DNA of 64,000 bases from Arenibacter algicola (GCF_018860365.1 NZ_JAHKPO010000014.1:124001-188000), one strand, 5' to 3'; positions 35,888-45,344 are shown, numbered from the stretch's first letter. Translations and numbers: made by a program. The notes: generated by a model not told the origin, from the sequence alone.

Positions 35888-38398
35888 ATGAATTGTAAGA
35901 ACTTTTTAATGTTTGTTGTCCTATTGGTGGGCATACAAGTGTCAACAGCCCAAATTTCGGGAAAAATTATAGATGCTACCGATAATTCACCATTGGAATA
36001 TGCCACCGCAGCCCTCTATAATCAGGCAGATGGTTCCCTGATTACGGGAGTTGTTACCTCTCAAGATGGTTCTTTCATAATAGCTGGGGTAAAACCTGGA
36101 ACCTATTATATGGAAGCCTCCTTTATGGGGTACGATACCAAAACGATATCCGACATCACCATAGATAAAAAGCAACCCGCCAAAGAGCTACCCATAATTG
36201 GCCTATCCATAGGAAACCAATTGGACGAAGTTGTCATTCAGGGTGAACGGGCCACAGTTCTTCATAAAATAGATCGCCAGGTATTCGATACCAAAAAATT
36301 CCAAAGCAGTCAGGGTGGTAATGCCATTGATGTCGTTAGAAACTTGCCGTCGGTCACTGTTGATGCACAAGGCGGTATCAGTGTAAGGGGCAGTTCTGGA
36401 TTTGCCGTCCTAATCAACGGAAAACCTACCCAAGGTGATGCCAGTGCCATATTGTCCCAATTACCGGCAAATGCATTGGAAACAGTGGAGTTGATTACTG
36501 CGCCTTCGGCCAAATATGATCCGGAGGGTAAAGGAGGTATTTTAAATATTATAACAAAAAAAGGAGCCACCAATGGAGTTTATGCCCAAATTAATGTTCG
36601 TGGTGGATTACCTTCTATAGAACCCTATGATACCAAGGTGGCAGCTCAGCGTTATGGTATTGATGCAACTTTGAACAAGCGAACCGATAAATGGAACCTG
36701 TCCTTCGGAACAAGCTACCAGCGTAATGATAAAACAGGTAGGAGGGAAGGTGAGGTTTTTGTTATCAATCAAGCCGAGGACAAGCAAACTTTTTTGCCTT
36801 CCGATGGGGAGAGGAGTTTTGATGATATTAGCTACAATGGGCGTTTTGGAGTAGATTTTACATCTAATGATGCTGATACCTATTCCTTGGGTTTCTATGC
36901 GGGAAAGCATACCGTAGATCGTTTGGCCGATATCGATTATTATGACAATCACGCCATTTCTCCTATTGGCAGTGGCAATAGGGACTATACTTTTCAGTAT
37001 TATAATCATAATTTAAGAACTAGAAAAGGCGATTTTGCCCTGGGCAGTTTTGATTATGCCCATAAATTCAACAATGATTCCAAGTTGTCTACTTCCCTAT
37101 TGTATGAATATACTTTTTTGGGCGGTCCTACCTATAATGATAATTTGGGACTTACTGATCGTAATATTGTTTATCAGCAGGAGTACAATACCAATGACAA
37201 CCCACTTAATGGGTATCGGGTAAATGTGGATTACCAATTTAAGCCATTTTCTTTTGGTACCTTGGAAACAGGCTACCAATTTAGGGATATTGATCATACA
37301 GGTGAGTTTGTTTATGAGCGCGATGGCGTTCTGGTACCTGAATTTTCCAGTAATATAAGTCTGAAGCGAACCATTCACTCTGGATATACCCAACTTACAG
37401 GCGCAAGTAATAAATGGGACTATGCCGGAGGTCTACGATTGGAATCCATGGATAGAACTTATTCAGAGGATTTAAGGACTGCCGATCCCGAGCAAACCTA
37501 TACATATGATTTTGTTAAGTTATTTCCATCGGCCTCCTTGCAATATACTGTTAACGATGCTACCAAATTGAAGGTGGCCTATAGCAAAAGGGTAGAACGT
37601 ACAACCACCCTAAAAATGAACAGTTTTGCAGAAAGGGAACACTCAGAGGTTTTTGAACAAGGTGATAATCAATTGAGACCAGAATTCATAGATTTGGTAG
37701 AATTGGGGGTCATCAAAAATTTTAAAGGAGGTAATTCGGTCAGCGCTACTGCCTATTACAGACATGTAGACAATGTAATAAACCGTGTAAACACCTTGGC
37801 CTATGAAACCAATGGTGCTGTATTGGACAGTATTATTAATAGAGTTTATTCCAATGTGGGCAAAAGTAATGCCGTTGGACTTGAATTAGGGGCTCAGTTG
37901 AAACCAAGCCAAAATTGGAGCAATTATATAGGAGCAAATATTTATTCTTATGATATTAAGGGCGACTTTGTATTTCGGCATAGGGATGGTATTACTAGAA
38001 ATTACGATGTAAATAGTAGTGCTACCATTTATTCTTTCAACGTAAATTCCACCTATTCTTTCTGGGAAAATGCCTCGTTACAATTTACTTTTAATTATTT
38101 GTCCGAAACAAATACTGCCCAAGGAGAGGATTCCAGGTTCTATTCCCCAAATCTTAGCTTCCGAAAGTCCTTTTTTGACGATAAATTAACGGCAACCCTT
38201 CAATGGCAGAATATGGATATGGGGTTGTTGGATACCAATGAACAGCGAATTACTACCTATAAAGCCAATGAATTTTACACTACTACCAATTATAGGTATG
38301 AGGTAGATATGATATCCATTAATTTGTCCTATACGTTTAATGCCATAAAAAATAAGGCGAAGTTTATAGAAAGTGAGTTTGGAAAAAAAGAATTCTAA
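35888..38398 (+). CDS. Outer-membrane TonB-dependent receptor-like barrel
   Basis: 836 residues from the ATG at 35888; a TTG 9 bp upstream is less likely. A signal peptide (about 1-22, ending STAQ) is followed by a carboxypeptidase-like domain (SGKIIDATDNSPLEYATAAL) and a plug (VVRNLPSVTVDAQGGISVRG, LETVELITAPSAKYDPEGKGGILNI). A beta-barrel related to the outer-membrane beta-barrel family 3 follows. It ends with the aromatic strand NLSYTFNAI and a short tail rather than a C-terminal Phe. Such receptors take up peptides, siderophores or other small ligands; no SusD gene is adjacent. The AraC gene upstream is a likely regulator. Confidence 0.9.
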   Translation: MNCKNFLMFVVLLVGIQVSTAQISGKIIDATDNSPLEYATAALYNQADGSLITGVVTSQDGSFIIAGVKPGTYYMEASFMGYDTKTISDITIDKKQPAKELPIIGLSIGNQLDEVVIQGERATVLHKIDRQVFDTKKFQSSQGGNAIDVVRNLPSVTVDAQGGISVRGSSGFAVLINGKPTQGDASAILSQLPANALETVELITAPSAKYDPEGKGGILNIITKKGATNGVYAQINVRGGLPSIEPYDTKVAAQRYGIDATLNKRTDKWNLSFGTSYQRNDKTGRREGEVFVINQAEDKQTFLPSDGERSFDDISYNGRFGVDFTSNDADTYSLGFYAGKHTVDRLADIDYYDNHAISPIGSGNRDYTFQYYNHNLRTRKGDFALGSFDYAHKFNNDSKLSTSLLYEYTFLGGPTYNDNLGLTDRNIVYQQEYNTNDNPLNGYRVNVDYQFKPFSFGTLETGYQFRDIDHTGEFVYERDGVLVPEFSSNISLKRTIHSGYTQLTGASNKWDYAGGLRLESMDRTYSEDLRTADPEQTYTYDFVKLFPSASLQYTVNDATKLKVAYSKRVERTTTLKMNSFAEREHSEVFEQGDNQLRPEFIDLVELGVIKNFKGGNSVSATAYYRHVDNVINRVNTLAYETNGAVLDSIINRVYSNVGKSNAVGLELGAQLKPSQNWSNYIGANIYSYDIKGDFVFRHRDGITRNYDVNSSATIYSFNVNSTYSFWENASLQFTFNYLSETNTAQGEDSRFYSPNLSFRKSFFDDKLTATLQWQNMDMGLLDTNEQRITTYKANEFYTTTNYRYEVDMISINLSYTFNAIKNKAKFIESEFGKKEF

Positions 38399-38426
38399 AT
38401 AGGCAGACGTAGTAGTTTTACGCCAG

Positions 38427-38466
38427 AAAAAGGTTTAGTAAATAATATTTGCTAGACCTTTTTTTG
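38427..38466 (+). terminator. Terminator of TonB receptor
   Basis: AAAAAGGT and ACCTTTTT form the base of a hairpin with an imperfect upper stem (TTAG/CTAG). It is followed by a run of T. Confidence 0.7.
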
Positions 38467-38646
38467 TTCCATTAAATTTGGTCATAAGGAAAGAAATAGG
38501 ACGAATAGTAGGCAAATTGAATTTCTACTAGGTCCATTTCAGATTATAAGACAAAAAGGGTAGTGTTTATTTGCTACTTTAAAAGTCCGTGACTTTATTA
38601 AACAGGAATATTGAGCAATTAGTGTTATTGCCGCAAAAACTGTGTC

Positions 38647-38654
38647 TATCTTTG
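38647..38654 (+). promoter_or_regulatory. Promoter -7 element of first helicase gene
   Basis: TATCTTTG fits TAnnTTTG, with ATTG 16 nt upstream. It lies 14 bp before the ATG at 38669 and inside the frame extending back to a GTG at 38642, so the ATG at 38669 is the better start. Confidence 0.5.
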
Positions 38655-38668
38655 TCAAAAATTATTAT

Positions 38669-40009
38669 ATGTCAAAGCAGTTTTCTGATTTAGGAATTAA
38701 CGAACACCTACTTCAAAGTTTAATAGACCAGCAAATATCAGTGCCCACTGATATTCAGAAGAAGGTAATTCCTGTGATTTTGGAGCAAAACAAAGATGTA
38801 GTTGCTCTGGCAAAAACAGGAACCGGTAAAACAGCTGCTTTTGGGTTGCCTTTATTACAATTGATAGATACAAATAATAGCAATATACAATTGGTAATAT
38901 TGGCGCCTACACGGGAACTGGGGCAACAGATTTATGCAAATCTGGTTTCCTTTTCCACCCATAGTCCGTCTATTTCCATTGCTTCCATATGTGGAGGAAT
39001 CCCTATTAAACCTCAAATTGAACGTTTAAAGAGTATCACCCATATCGTAGTGGCCACACCAGGCCGCCTGGTGGATTTGGTGAATAGGAAGGCCATCAAT
39101 ATTAAAGATATCAAGTATTTGGTTTTGGATGAGGCCGATGAAATGGTAACTGCTTTAAAGGCGGACCTGGATAATATTATTTCAGAAATTCCTAAAACCA
39201 GAAGAACATTATTGTTTACCGCCACCATGCCGGGAGCCTTAAAACAATTGATCCAGAATTATATGTCCAAACATGTGGTTCAGATAGAAGCGGACATGGT
39301 TACCGTAGGGCATCAGGGCATAGAGCATAGGTATGTTGTAGTGGAACCCATAGAGAAATTGGAAGTTCTGCTACACTTTTTAAAGTCCAGGGAAGGCGAA
39401 AGGGGAATTATTTTTTGCAAGACGAAAGCGGCGGTCAATAAATTGGGGAAAAATTTGGCCATCAATAAATTCCGATCAGGAGCCATCCACGGCAGTTTAA
39501 CCCAAGGAATTAGAGATCGGGTGATGGGACAATTTAGAGAAGGTAATATAGATGTCATGGTAGCAACCGATTTGGCTGCCCGTGGTATCGATGTTAAGGA
39601 GATATCCTATGTGGTAAACTATCATTTACCGGACACCTATGATACCTATGTCCATAGAAGTGGACGTACCGCTAGGGCAGGGGCAGCAGGATTTTCATTA
39701 AGTGTTATCCAAAAAGAGGAAGTGGAGGATATTGCCGATTTTGAAAAGGAGTTGGGTATAGATTTTAAGGAATTTAAAAAGGCGGATGCCCAAAGTATTG
39801 AAGAAAACAATGCCTTGATATGGGCTAACAAAATATTCAAGACCAAGCCCAACCGAAATATTTCCCAAGAGTTTAGGGAAGAAATAAGAACAGTTTTCCA
39901 TCATTTGACAAAAGAGGAACTTATAGATAAGATATTGGCGAATTACTTGGCGCAATCTACGGGTCACGGTCCAAAAGTAGAAGCGCCCAAAAAGAAAAAA
40001 AATAAATAA
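38669..40009 (+). CDS. DEAD-box RNA helicase (RhlE/DeaD-like)
   Basis: 446 residues from the ATG at 38669. The Q motif is FSDLGINEHLLQSL. Motif I is AKTGTGKT with K54; motif II is D154-E-A-D; SAT is present in LLFTATMPG as TAT; and motif VI is HRSGRTARAG. The C-terminal tail is short and basic (EAPKKKKNK) and lacks the RRM of DeaD or DbpA. It unwinds RNA in ribosome assembly or decay. It is 5 bp upstream of a second helicase gene, so the two are almost certainly cotranscribed, perhaps with the SDR gene after. Confidence 0.92.
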   Translation: MSKQFSDLGINEHLLQSLIDQQISVPTDIQKKVIPVILEQNKDVVALAKTGTGKTAAFGLPLLQLIDTNNSNIQLVILAPTRELGQQIYANLVSFSTHSPSISIASICGGIPIKPQIERLKSITHIVVATPGRLVDLVNRKAINIKDIKYLVLDEADEMVTALKADLDNIISEIPKTRRTLLFTATMPGALKQLIQNYMSKHVVQIEADMVTVGHQGIEHRYVVVEPIEKLEVLLHFLKSREGERGIIFCKTKAAVNKLGKNLAINKFRSGAIHGSLTQGIRDRVMGQFREGNIDVMVATDLAARGIDVKEISYVVNYHLPDTYDTYVHRSGRTARAGAAGFSLSVIQKEEVEDIADFEKELGIDFKEFKKADAQSIEENNALIWANKIFKTKPNRNISQEFREEIRTVFHHLTKEELIDKILANYLAQSTGHGPKVEAPKKKKNK

Positions 40010-40014
40010 TAGCC

Positions 40015-41328
40015 ATGGCAAATAATATTAAAGACCAGGAGGATGTTTTAGCAAAACTAAATATCCAGCAGTTGAATCCCATGCAGGAGGAAGCTATTGC
40101 TGTAATTGGAAAATCCACCAACACTATTATTCTGTCACCAACGGGTACGGGTAAAACTTTGGCGTTCCTATTACCATTGATCGAAACTCTAGATCCCAAT
40201 ATTGATGAAGTACAGGCACTGATATTGGTACCTACGCGTGAATTGGCTATACAAATTGAACAAGTGGTTAGAAATATGGGGACTGGTTATAAGGTAAATG
40301 CCGTTTATGGCGGACGCCCTATGTCCAAGGATAAGATTGAAATTAAACATAATCCTTCTATTTTAATAGGGACGCCAGGGCGTATTTTGGATCATTTTGA
40401 TAGTGACCGGTTCTCAAAGGAAAGTATTAAAACCTTGGTGCTGGATGAGTTCGACAAGTCTCTGGAAATAGGTTTTGAGGAGGAAATGGCAGGAATTCTC
40501 AGTGAATTGCCCAATATTAATAAAAGGATCTTGACTTCCGCTACCCAGGGAGTTGAGATTCCAAGTTTTGTAAAATTGGACCAGCCAGTACTTATCGATT
40601 ATTTAGAGGAAGAAGTTGGTTCAAAATTAGCAATTAAGATCGTGTTATCGCCTGCCAAGGATAAATTACCAAGGCTATTGGAGCTGTTGCAACACTTGGG
40701 AAATCAGCCGGGAATCATTTTCTGTAATTTCAGGGATAGTATAGAGGAAGTGAGTTCTTTATTGGAGAAAAATAAAATAGGGCACACTTGCTTTTCCGGA
40801 GGAATGGAGCAGAAGGATAGGGAGCGTTCCCTTATCAAATTCAGAAACGGAACCAGTCAAATTTTAATTGCCACGGATTTGGCGGCTAGGGGAATAGATA
40901 TCCCGGAGTTAAAATATATAATTCATTACGAGCTTCCACATTCTTCGGAGGAGTTTACCCATAGAAATGGGAGAACGGCAAGGGTAAATGCCAAAGGCAC
41001 CGCCTATGTATTAAAATGGGAAAAGGAGCAATTGCCTGAGTTTATAAAGGATACTGGCGATATGGATATCTCCAAAAAAGCGGCACCTATGAAACAGTTT
41101 TGGGAAACCTTGTTTATTTCAGGAGGAAGAAAGGACAAAATTTCCAAGGGTGATATTGCTGGGCTGTTTTTTAAACAGGGAAATGTCAACAAGGACCAAT
41201 TGGGTGAGATAGAATTAAAACAGGACTGCGCCTTTGTTGCGGTTCCTTTGTCGATTGCCGATCAATTGGTGGATAAATTGAACAATTCACGTTTAAAAAA
41301 GAAAAAAGTTCGCATTACGATTCTCTAA
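40015..41328 (+). CDS. dbpA: DbpA-like DEAD-box helicase with DEFD box
   Basis: 437 residues. Motif I is SPTGTGKT with K47, motif Ia PTRELAIQ, motif II D144-E-F-D147 in place of DEAD, motif III SAT, and motif VI HRNGRTAR. The last 80 residues (WETLFISGGRKDKISKGDIAGLFF...LKQDCAFVAVPLSIADQL) match the DbpA C-terminal RRM that binds hairpin 92 of 23S rRNA, so it probably acts in large-subunit assembly. The N-terminal Q motif is reduced (LNPMQEEAI). It is 5 bp after the first helicase and 47 bp before the SDR gene. Confidence 0.9.
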   Translation: MANNIKDQEDVLAKLNIQQLNPMQEEAIAVIGKSTNTIILSPTGTGKTLAFLLPLIETLDPNIDEVQALILVPTRELAIQIEQVVRNMGTGYKVNAVYGGRPMSKDKIEIKHNPSILIGTPGRILDHFDSDRFSKESIKTLVLDEFDKSLEIGFEEEMAGILSELPNINKRILTSATQGVEIPSFVKLDQPVLIDYLEEEVGSKLAIKIVLSPAKDKLPRLLELLQHLGNQPGIIFCNFRDSIEEVSSLLEKNKIGHTCFSGGMEQKDRERSLIKFRNGTSQILIATDLAARGIDIPELKYIIHYELPHSSEEFTHRNGRTARVNAKGTAYVLKWEKEQLPEFIKDTGDMDISKKAAPMKQFWETLFISGGRKDKISKGDIAGLFFKQGNVNKDQLGEIELKQDCAFVAVPLSIADQLVDKLNNSRLKKKKVRITIL

Positions 41329-41375
41329 TTTTTTGGAGTAAAAACTAAATATTTATCCGTTGGAATATATTAAAA

Positions 41376-42926
41376 ATGAAAGAAGATCTAAAAGGGAATA
41401 AAGCTGCGATCACTCCAGAGGAGATTGATAATTGTATTGCACTCTTGCAGCAATTAGTGGACCACACAGATCAGATATTTGATATTCCAAAAGAAAAAAG
41501 AACCGCTTTAATAAAAGTATCGGGCCAATTTTCCAGACCCAATAGGGAAGAATTTTCCAGAAGAAAAAAGGACGGTAAGAAAAGTGCCCTTCGTAAAAAA
41601 GAAGCAAGGGATAAAAAGGCTCGGAAGGAAACAGGTATTAGAAATGCACGCGAGGCCCACATATTTGTTGCCCCTAAACTTTTGCCTTCTGCAGAATTGG
41701 TCAATCATAAAAAACAGGAACTGGAGGTGTCAAGAAACTGTTATGTTTGTAAAACGGAGTTTAGCGAATTACATCATTTTTATGATACCATGTGTATAAA
41801 ATGTGGTGATTTTAACTATGCCAAGCGTTTTCAAACAGCCGATGTAAAAGGGCAAGTTGCCGTTGTAACTGGCTCCAGATTAAAAATTGGATATCATATT
41901 ACTTTAATGTTATTACGCGGTGGGGCTACTGTGATCGCTACGACCCGGTTCCCTGTTGATTCGGCATTGCGCTTTTCCAAAGAGGATGATTTTATGGAAT
42001 GGGGGCATCGATTAAAAATACACGGTCTGGATTTACGTCATATCCCAAGTGTGGAAATATTTTGTAATTATATAGAGCGGCAATATGACCGATTGGATAT
42101 TCTTATAAATAATGCAGCGCAGACCGTTAGACGGCCCGCTGGCTTTTACCATCATCTGATGTCCAAAGAAGAAAGCCCCATAACATTACTTCCTCCAGAT
42201 GCACAAAAAGTTTTGAGCGATCATACAGGTTGTTTACAGGAATTAAAAGAATTAACCTCAGGAGCATCTCCCAATCAGAATATGCCGGTTAGCTGGCATG
42301 GACCGGAAGCGGGAATCGGAATAAGGGCTTCGGCCAAATTATCGCAAATTCCCTATAGTTTTGACAATGTCTTGGTGGTAAAAGAGGTATTTCCCACGGG
42401 GGAATTGGATGCCGATCTTCAACAGGTAGATTTACGTAAAACAAATAGTTGGCGACTTAAACTGGGAGAAATTGAAACTACTGAAATGTTGGAAGTACAA
42501 TTGGTAAATGCCGTTGCCCCTTTTGTATTGTGCAACCGTTTGGCAGAATTAATGAAGAAGGAGAATACAGGACAAAAACATATCATTAATGTTTCGGCAA
42601 TGGAAGGGAAATTTCATCGTTCTTTTAAGGAATCACGCCACCCACATACCAATATGGCCAAGGCCGCTTTAAATATGCTTACCCATACCGCTTCAGGGGA
42701 ATTGGCCAAAGCAGGAATATTTATGAATGCCGTGGATACTGGATGGGTTACTGATGAAGACCCCGCTGAACTCTCTAAAATGAAAAAGGAAGTCTATGAT
42801 TTTCAACCGCCTTTGGATATTGTGGATGGTGCTGCCAGGGTTATGGATCCGTTAATTGACGGAATAAATACCGGGAAACATTGGTCTGGTAAATTCCTGA
42901 AGGATTACTTTCCAATTGATTGGTAA
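41376..42926 (+). CDS. SDR-fold oxidoreductase with basic N-terminus and zinc ribbon
   Basis: 516 residues. Residues 1-110 are highly charged ([20 protein letters not shown]). Residues 122-143 form a C4 zinc ribbon (CYVC at 122-125, CIKC at 140-143). The SDR-like domain (about 155-500) starts [13 protein letters not shown]: the glycine motif reads T165-G-S-R-L-K-I-G, so the middle Gly of TGxxxGxG is Lys. NNAAQ replaces NNAG. In the active-site segment S407 is in NVSAMEG, but the YxxxK motif reads T425-N-M-A-K429, so the catalytic Tyr is missing. It is downstream of the two helicases and may act on or bind RNA; this is inference. Confidence 0.8.
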   Translation: MKEDLKGNKAAITPEEIDNCIALLQQLVDHTDQIFDIPKEKRTALIKVSGQFSRPNREEFSRRKKDGKKSALRKKEARDKKARKETGIRNAREAHIFVAPKLLPSAELVNHKKQELEVSRNCYVCKTEFSELHHFYDTMCIKCGDFNYAKRFQTADVKGQVAVVTGSRLKIGYHITLMLLRGGATVIATTRFPVDSALRFSKEDDFMEWGHRLKIHGLDLRHIPSVEIFCNYIERQYDRLDILINNAAQTVRRPAGFYHHLMSKEESPITLLPPDAQKVLSDHTGCLQELKELTSGASPNQNMPVSWHGPEAGIGIRASAKLSQIPYSFDNVLVVKEVFPTGELDADLQQVDLRKTNSWRLKLGEIETTEMLEVQLVNAVAPFVLCNRLAELMKKENTGQKHIINVSAMEGKFHRSFKESRHPHTNMAKAALNMLTHTASGELAKAGIFMNAVDTGWVTDEDPAELSKMKKEVYDFQPPLDIVDGAARVMDPLIDGINTGKHWSGKFLKDYFPIDW

Positions 42927-43024
42927 TTGTATCCGGTCAAATTATAACTTGAATTTACTTCGATCTGAAAAAAACAGACCAATTCACGGGAATACAAATT
43001 CTATTTTGCACAACTAACTTTTTT

Positions 43025-43032
43025 TATCTTCG
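43025..43032 (+). promoter_or_regulatory. Promoter -7-like element before HipA-like gene
   Basis: TATCTTCG is one base from TAnnTTTG, with TTTG 16 nt upstream. It ends 5 bp before the ATG at 43038, which would make the transcript nearly leaderless. Confidence 0.4.
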
Positions 43033-43037
43033 TGCTT

Positions 43038-43817
43038 ATGAATTCAATTGATATAAGAACAGTTGATGTTGTTCAATATATAAAACCTTTACGTGAAGGT
43101 GGTTCCTTGCCGGCGATTGTAAAAGCCGACGATGGATTTTTATATGTTTTAAAATTCAGAGGGGCAGGTCAAGGAAAAAAGGCATTAATAGCGGAACTAA
43201 TTGGAGGCGAGTTGGCCCGGGCCATAGGACTTAAGGTACCTGAATTAGTGTTTATGAATCTAGATGATTCATTTAGCAAGACAGAACCGGATGAGGAAGT
43301 TCAAGATTTACTTAAATTTAGTGTAGGTCTCAACCTAGGCTTGCATTTTTTGTCCAGTGCCATAACTTATGATCCATTGGTTTCCAAGGTAGATGCTTTG
43401 ATCGCATCAAAAGTTGTACTGCTGGATAGCATTATGAGTAATATTGACAGGACGGCAAAAAACACCAACTTATTGCAATGGAACAATGAATTGTGGGTAA
43501 TTGATAATGGTGCAAGTTTTTATTTTCACCATAACTGGGAAACTTGGAAAAATCATCTTACAAGAACCTTTCCGCTAATAAAAGACCATGTGCTTTTAGA
43601 GTTTGCCACTGAGTTGGATGAGGCCGCATTGGTAATTAAAAGTTCACTTAATACTGATAAAATTGCTGAAATCATAGCGTTAATACCTGAGGAATGGTTG
43701 TTGGACGAGGCCGATGATTTAAATCCTGATGAAATTAGAGCGGCCTATATTGAATATATAAATGCCAAACTTGCCATGATCGATACATTAGTTAAAGAGT
43801 CTGAAAATGCAAGATAA
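43038..43817 (+). CDS. HipA-like kinase
   Basis: 259 residues from the ATG at 43038. The fold is a compact HipA-related kinase: K39 in LYVLKF may bind ATP, the catalytic loop is S-N-I-D137-R-T-A-K-N142, and the metal-binding motif is V-I-D156-N-G158. It is about 60% of the length of true HipA and lacks its N-terminal subdomain, so it fits the HipA-like kinase family often found with DUF3037. The adjacent DUF3037 gene overlaps by 11 bp. No HipB-like DNA-binding antitoxin is present. Kinase activity, and what it phosphorylates, are unknown. Confidence 0.8.
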   Translation: MNSIDIRTVDVVQYIKPLREGGSLPAIVKADDGFLYVLKFRGAGQGKKALIAELIGGELARAIGLKVPELVFMNLDDSFSKTEPDEEVQDLLKFSVGLNLGLHFLSSAITYDPLVSKVDALIASKVVLLDSIMSNIDRTAKNTNLLQWNNELWVIDNGASFYFHHNWETWKNHLTRTFPLIKDHVLLEFATELDEAALVIKSSLNTDKIAEIIALIPEEWLLDEADDLNPDEIRAAYIEYINAKLAMIDTLVKESENAR

Positions 43818-44190
43818 GGACAAATACGAATACGCAATTATTAGACTTGTTCCTAAAGTGGAGCGTGCCGAGTTCTTTAATATTGGGGTAATACTTTTTT
43901 CAAGACGGAAGAAATTTTTGGAAGTAAAATATTTAGTAGACCCCCAAAAATTGAAATGTTTCTCAAACGAAATTGATATTAATGCTATAGATGAATATTT
44001 AAAGGCTTGGACATTGGTATGTAAGGGAGCACCTTCTGGAGGAGCTATCGGCAAACTGGATTTACCTGATAGGTTCCGTTGGTTAACTGCCTCCAGGAGT
44101 ACTATGATTCAGAGTTCGGAAACTCATTCGGGCCTATGCCAAGATCCAAAAAAAGAATTGGAAAATTTATTCGAAAGCTACGTTTTATAG
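43807..44190 (+). CDS. DUF3037 protein, partner of HipA-like kinase
   Basis: 127 residues. It opens with KDKYEYAIIRLVPKVERAEFFNIGVILFSRRKKFLEVKYLVD, the DUF3037 signature, and contains GGAIGKLDLPDRFRWLTASRSTMIQSSETHSGL. The start codon lies inside the last codons of the kinase gene (11-bp overlap), so the two are coupled. The family is uncharacterised; its recurring link with HipA-like kinases suggests that it is a substrate, regulator or antidote. There is no signal peptide. Confidence 0.8.
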   Translation: MQDKDKYEYAIIRLVPKVERAEFFNIGVILFSRRKKFLEVKYLVDPQKLKCFSNEIDINAIDEYLKAWTLVCKGAPSGGAIGKLDLPDRFRWLTASRSTMIQSSETHSGLCQDPKKELENLFESYVL

Positions 44191-44517
44191 TAGGAACGAT
44201 GGCGTAGAGTAGGGTATACATGAATTTAATGATTAATTGTTGATCTTAAAACAGGGAGTTCATATTCGAGAATTGAAGTTTATTTATTCCACCACGAGCT
44301 TATATATGACCTTAGGGGTTAATCCGTAGAAAAGGTATAAAGGTCAGGCTTATAGCAGGATACAGTGTTTTTAAATGGGCAATTGTTTAAGTGAAAACAC
44401 CCAGTTTTATGTTTCTAAAATTATTGTTAGTAAATATAAATGAAGTAAATAGCTGTTTTTTAAATTATTAGCGCCATCTTTGCAGGATAATATTATAATA
44501 AATTTAATTACATTACG
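44191..44517. other. Intergenic region before cold-shock gene
   Basis: 327 bases with no ORF. Close to the csp ATG a TTTG-containing element (CATCTTTG) resembles a -7 box with one mismatch. No riboswitch was recognised. Confidence 0.5.
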
Positions 44518-44712
44518 ATGAGTAGTAAAGGAACAGTAAAATTTTTCAACGACACAAAAGGTTTTGGTTTTATCACTGAAGAAGGTGTTGAAAAGGATCA
44601 TTTTGTACACATTTCAGGTTTAATTGATGAAATTCGCGAAGGCGATGAAGTATCTTTTGACCTAAAAGAAGGTAACAAAGGATTAAACGCAGTAAACGTA
44701 CAAGTTATATAA
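44518..44712 (+). CDS. Cold-shock protein, CspA type
   Basis: 64 residues, a single cold-shock domain. GTVKFFNDTKGFGFI carries RNP1, DHFVHISGLIDEI carries RNP2, and KGLNAVNVQVI ends the fold. It should bind single-stranded RNA or DNA as a chaperone at low temperature. It looks monocistronic, with an excellent terminator just after. Its C-terminal half matches the larger cold-shock protein at 1309 closely. Confidence 0.93.
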   Translation: MSSKGTVKFFNDTKGFGFITEEGVEKDHFVHISGLIDEIREGDEVSFDLKEGNKGLNAVNVQVI

Positions 44713-44736
44713 TATATACTTCCATGTTTAATGAAA

Positions 44737-44767
44737 AAGCCCATCAAATCTGATGGGCTTTTTTTTG
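44737..44767 (+). terminator. Rho-independent terminator of csp
   Basis: The arms AAGCCCATCA and TGATGGGCTT (10 bp, perfect) flank AATC and are followed by six T. Confidence 0.92.
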
Positions 44768-44802
44768 TTTGTTAAATACATCGGGTTGTAAGAAATTAGA
44801 CG

Positions 44803-44810
44803 TAGTTTCG
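44803..44810 (+). promoter_or_regulatory. Promoter -7-like element of J-domain/KTSC gene
   Basis: TAGTTTCG resembles TAnnTTTG with one change and TTG 14 nt upstream. It is 20 bp before the ATG. Confidence 0.35.
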
Positions 44811-44830
44811 CGCCCTGTAAAATTATTATT

Positions 44831-45280
44831 ATGAAGCGCATAAACGAATACAAGAAATTATTTGGAATAGAAAGGGAGATCGATCTAAAGGTACTTAAGA
44901 AAAGTTACCGCGACTTGGTAAAGGAATGGCATCCGGATAAATTTCAAGAAGGGGATAGTAAGCGTGAAGAGGCAGAGGTGAACAGTAGAAAGATTATAGA
45001 CGGTTACCATTTTTTGGTGAGTATAGCTCCTGAAACCAAAGCTGCAAACTTGGAGGCCTATACGGAAACAATAACCAATTCCGGTATAGCCGATTATCAT
45101 CACAAAGGCCTTTTATTGGAAATTACCTTTATGGATGGGTCTACTTATGAGTACTTTGGCGTTACCAAACAGGTTTATATAAAGATGGTCAATTCCAATA
45201 CGGTGAATCGTTTTGCAAAGCGCATGATCTACCCTAAATATACGTATAGACAATCCAAAAAACAGCTGCAAGAAGCATAG
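44831..45280 (+). CDS. J-domain protein fused to KTSC domain
   Basis: 149 residues. Residues 1-60 are a short J-like domain with the H34-P-D36 motif in LVKEWHPDKFQ, which in DnaJ proteins stimulates DnaK. Residues 95-145 match the KTSC domain (LEITFMDGSTYEYFGVTKQVYIKM), a small module also found beside lysyl-tRNA synthetases and in phage proteins. The function of the fusion is not known; it may bring an Hsp70 to nucleic acid or a ribosomal target (inference). No signal peptide. Confidence 0.75.
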   Translation: MKRINEYKKLFGIEREIDLKVLKKSYRDLVKEWHPDKFQEGDSKREEAEVNSRKIIDGYHFLVSIAPETKAANLEAYTETITNSGIADYHHKGLLLEITFMDGSTYEYFGVTKQVYIKMVNSNTVNRFAKRMIYPKYTYRQSKKQLQEA

Positions 45281-45344
45281 TGCGTTAAGATAATTATTTG
45301 GCCAGTTGAGCCATTTGAATTGTTTTGCTGTAGGACGTAAAAAG

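Noticed and set aside
44191..44517. Riboswitch or structured leader of the cold-shock gene
   Set aside because: I could not find a convincing conserved fold or complementary arms; only a weak promoter-like element is seen.
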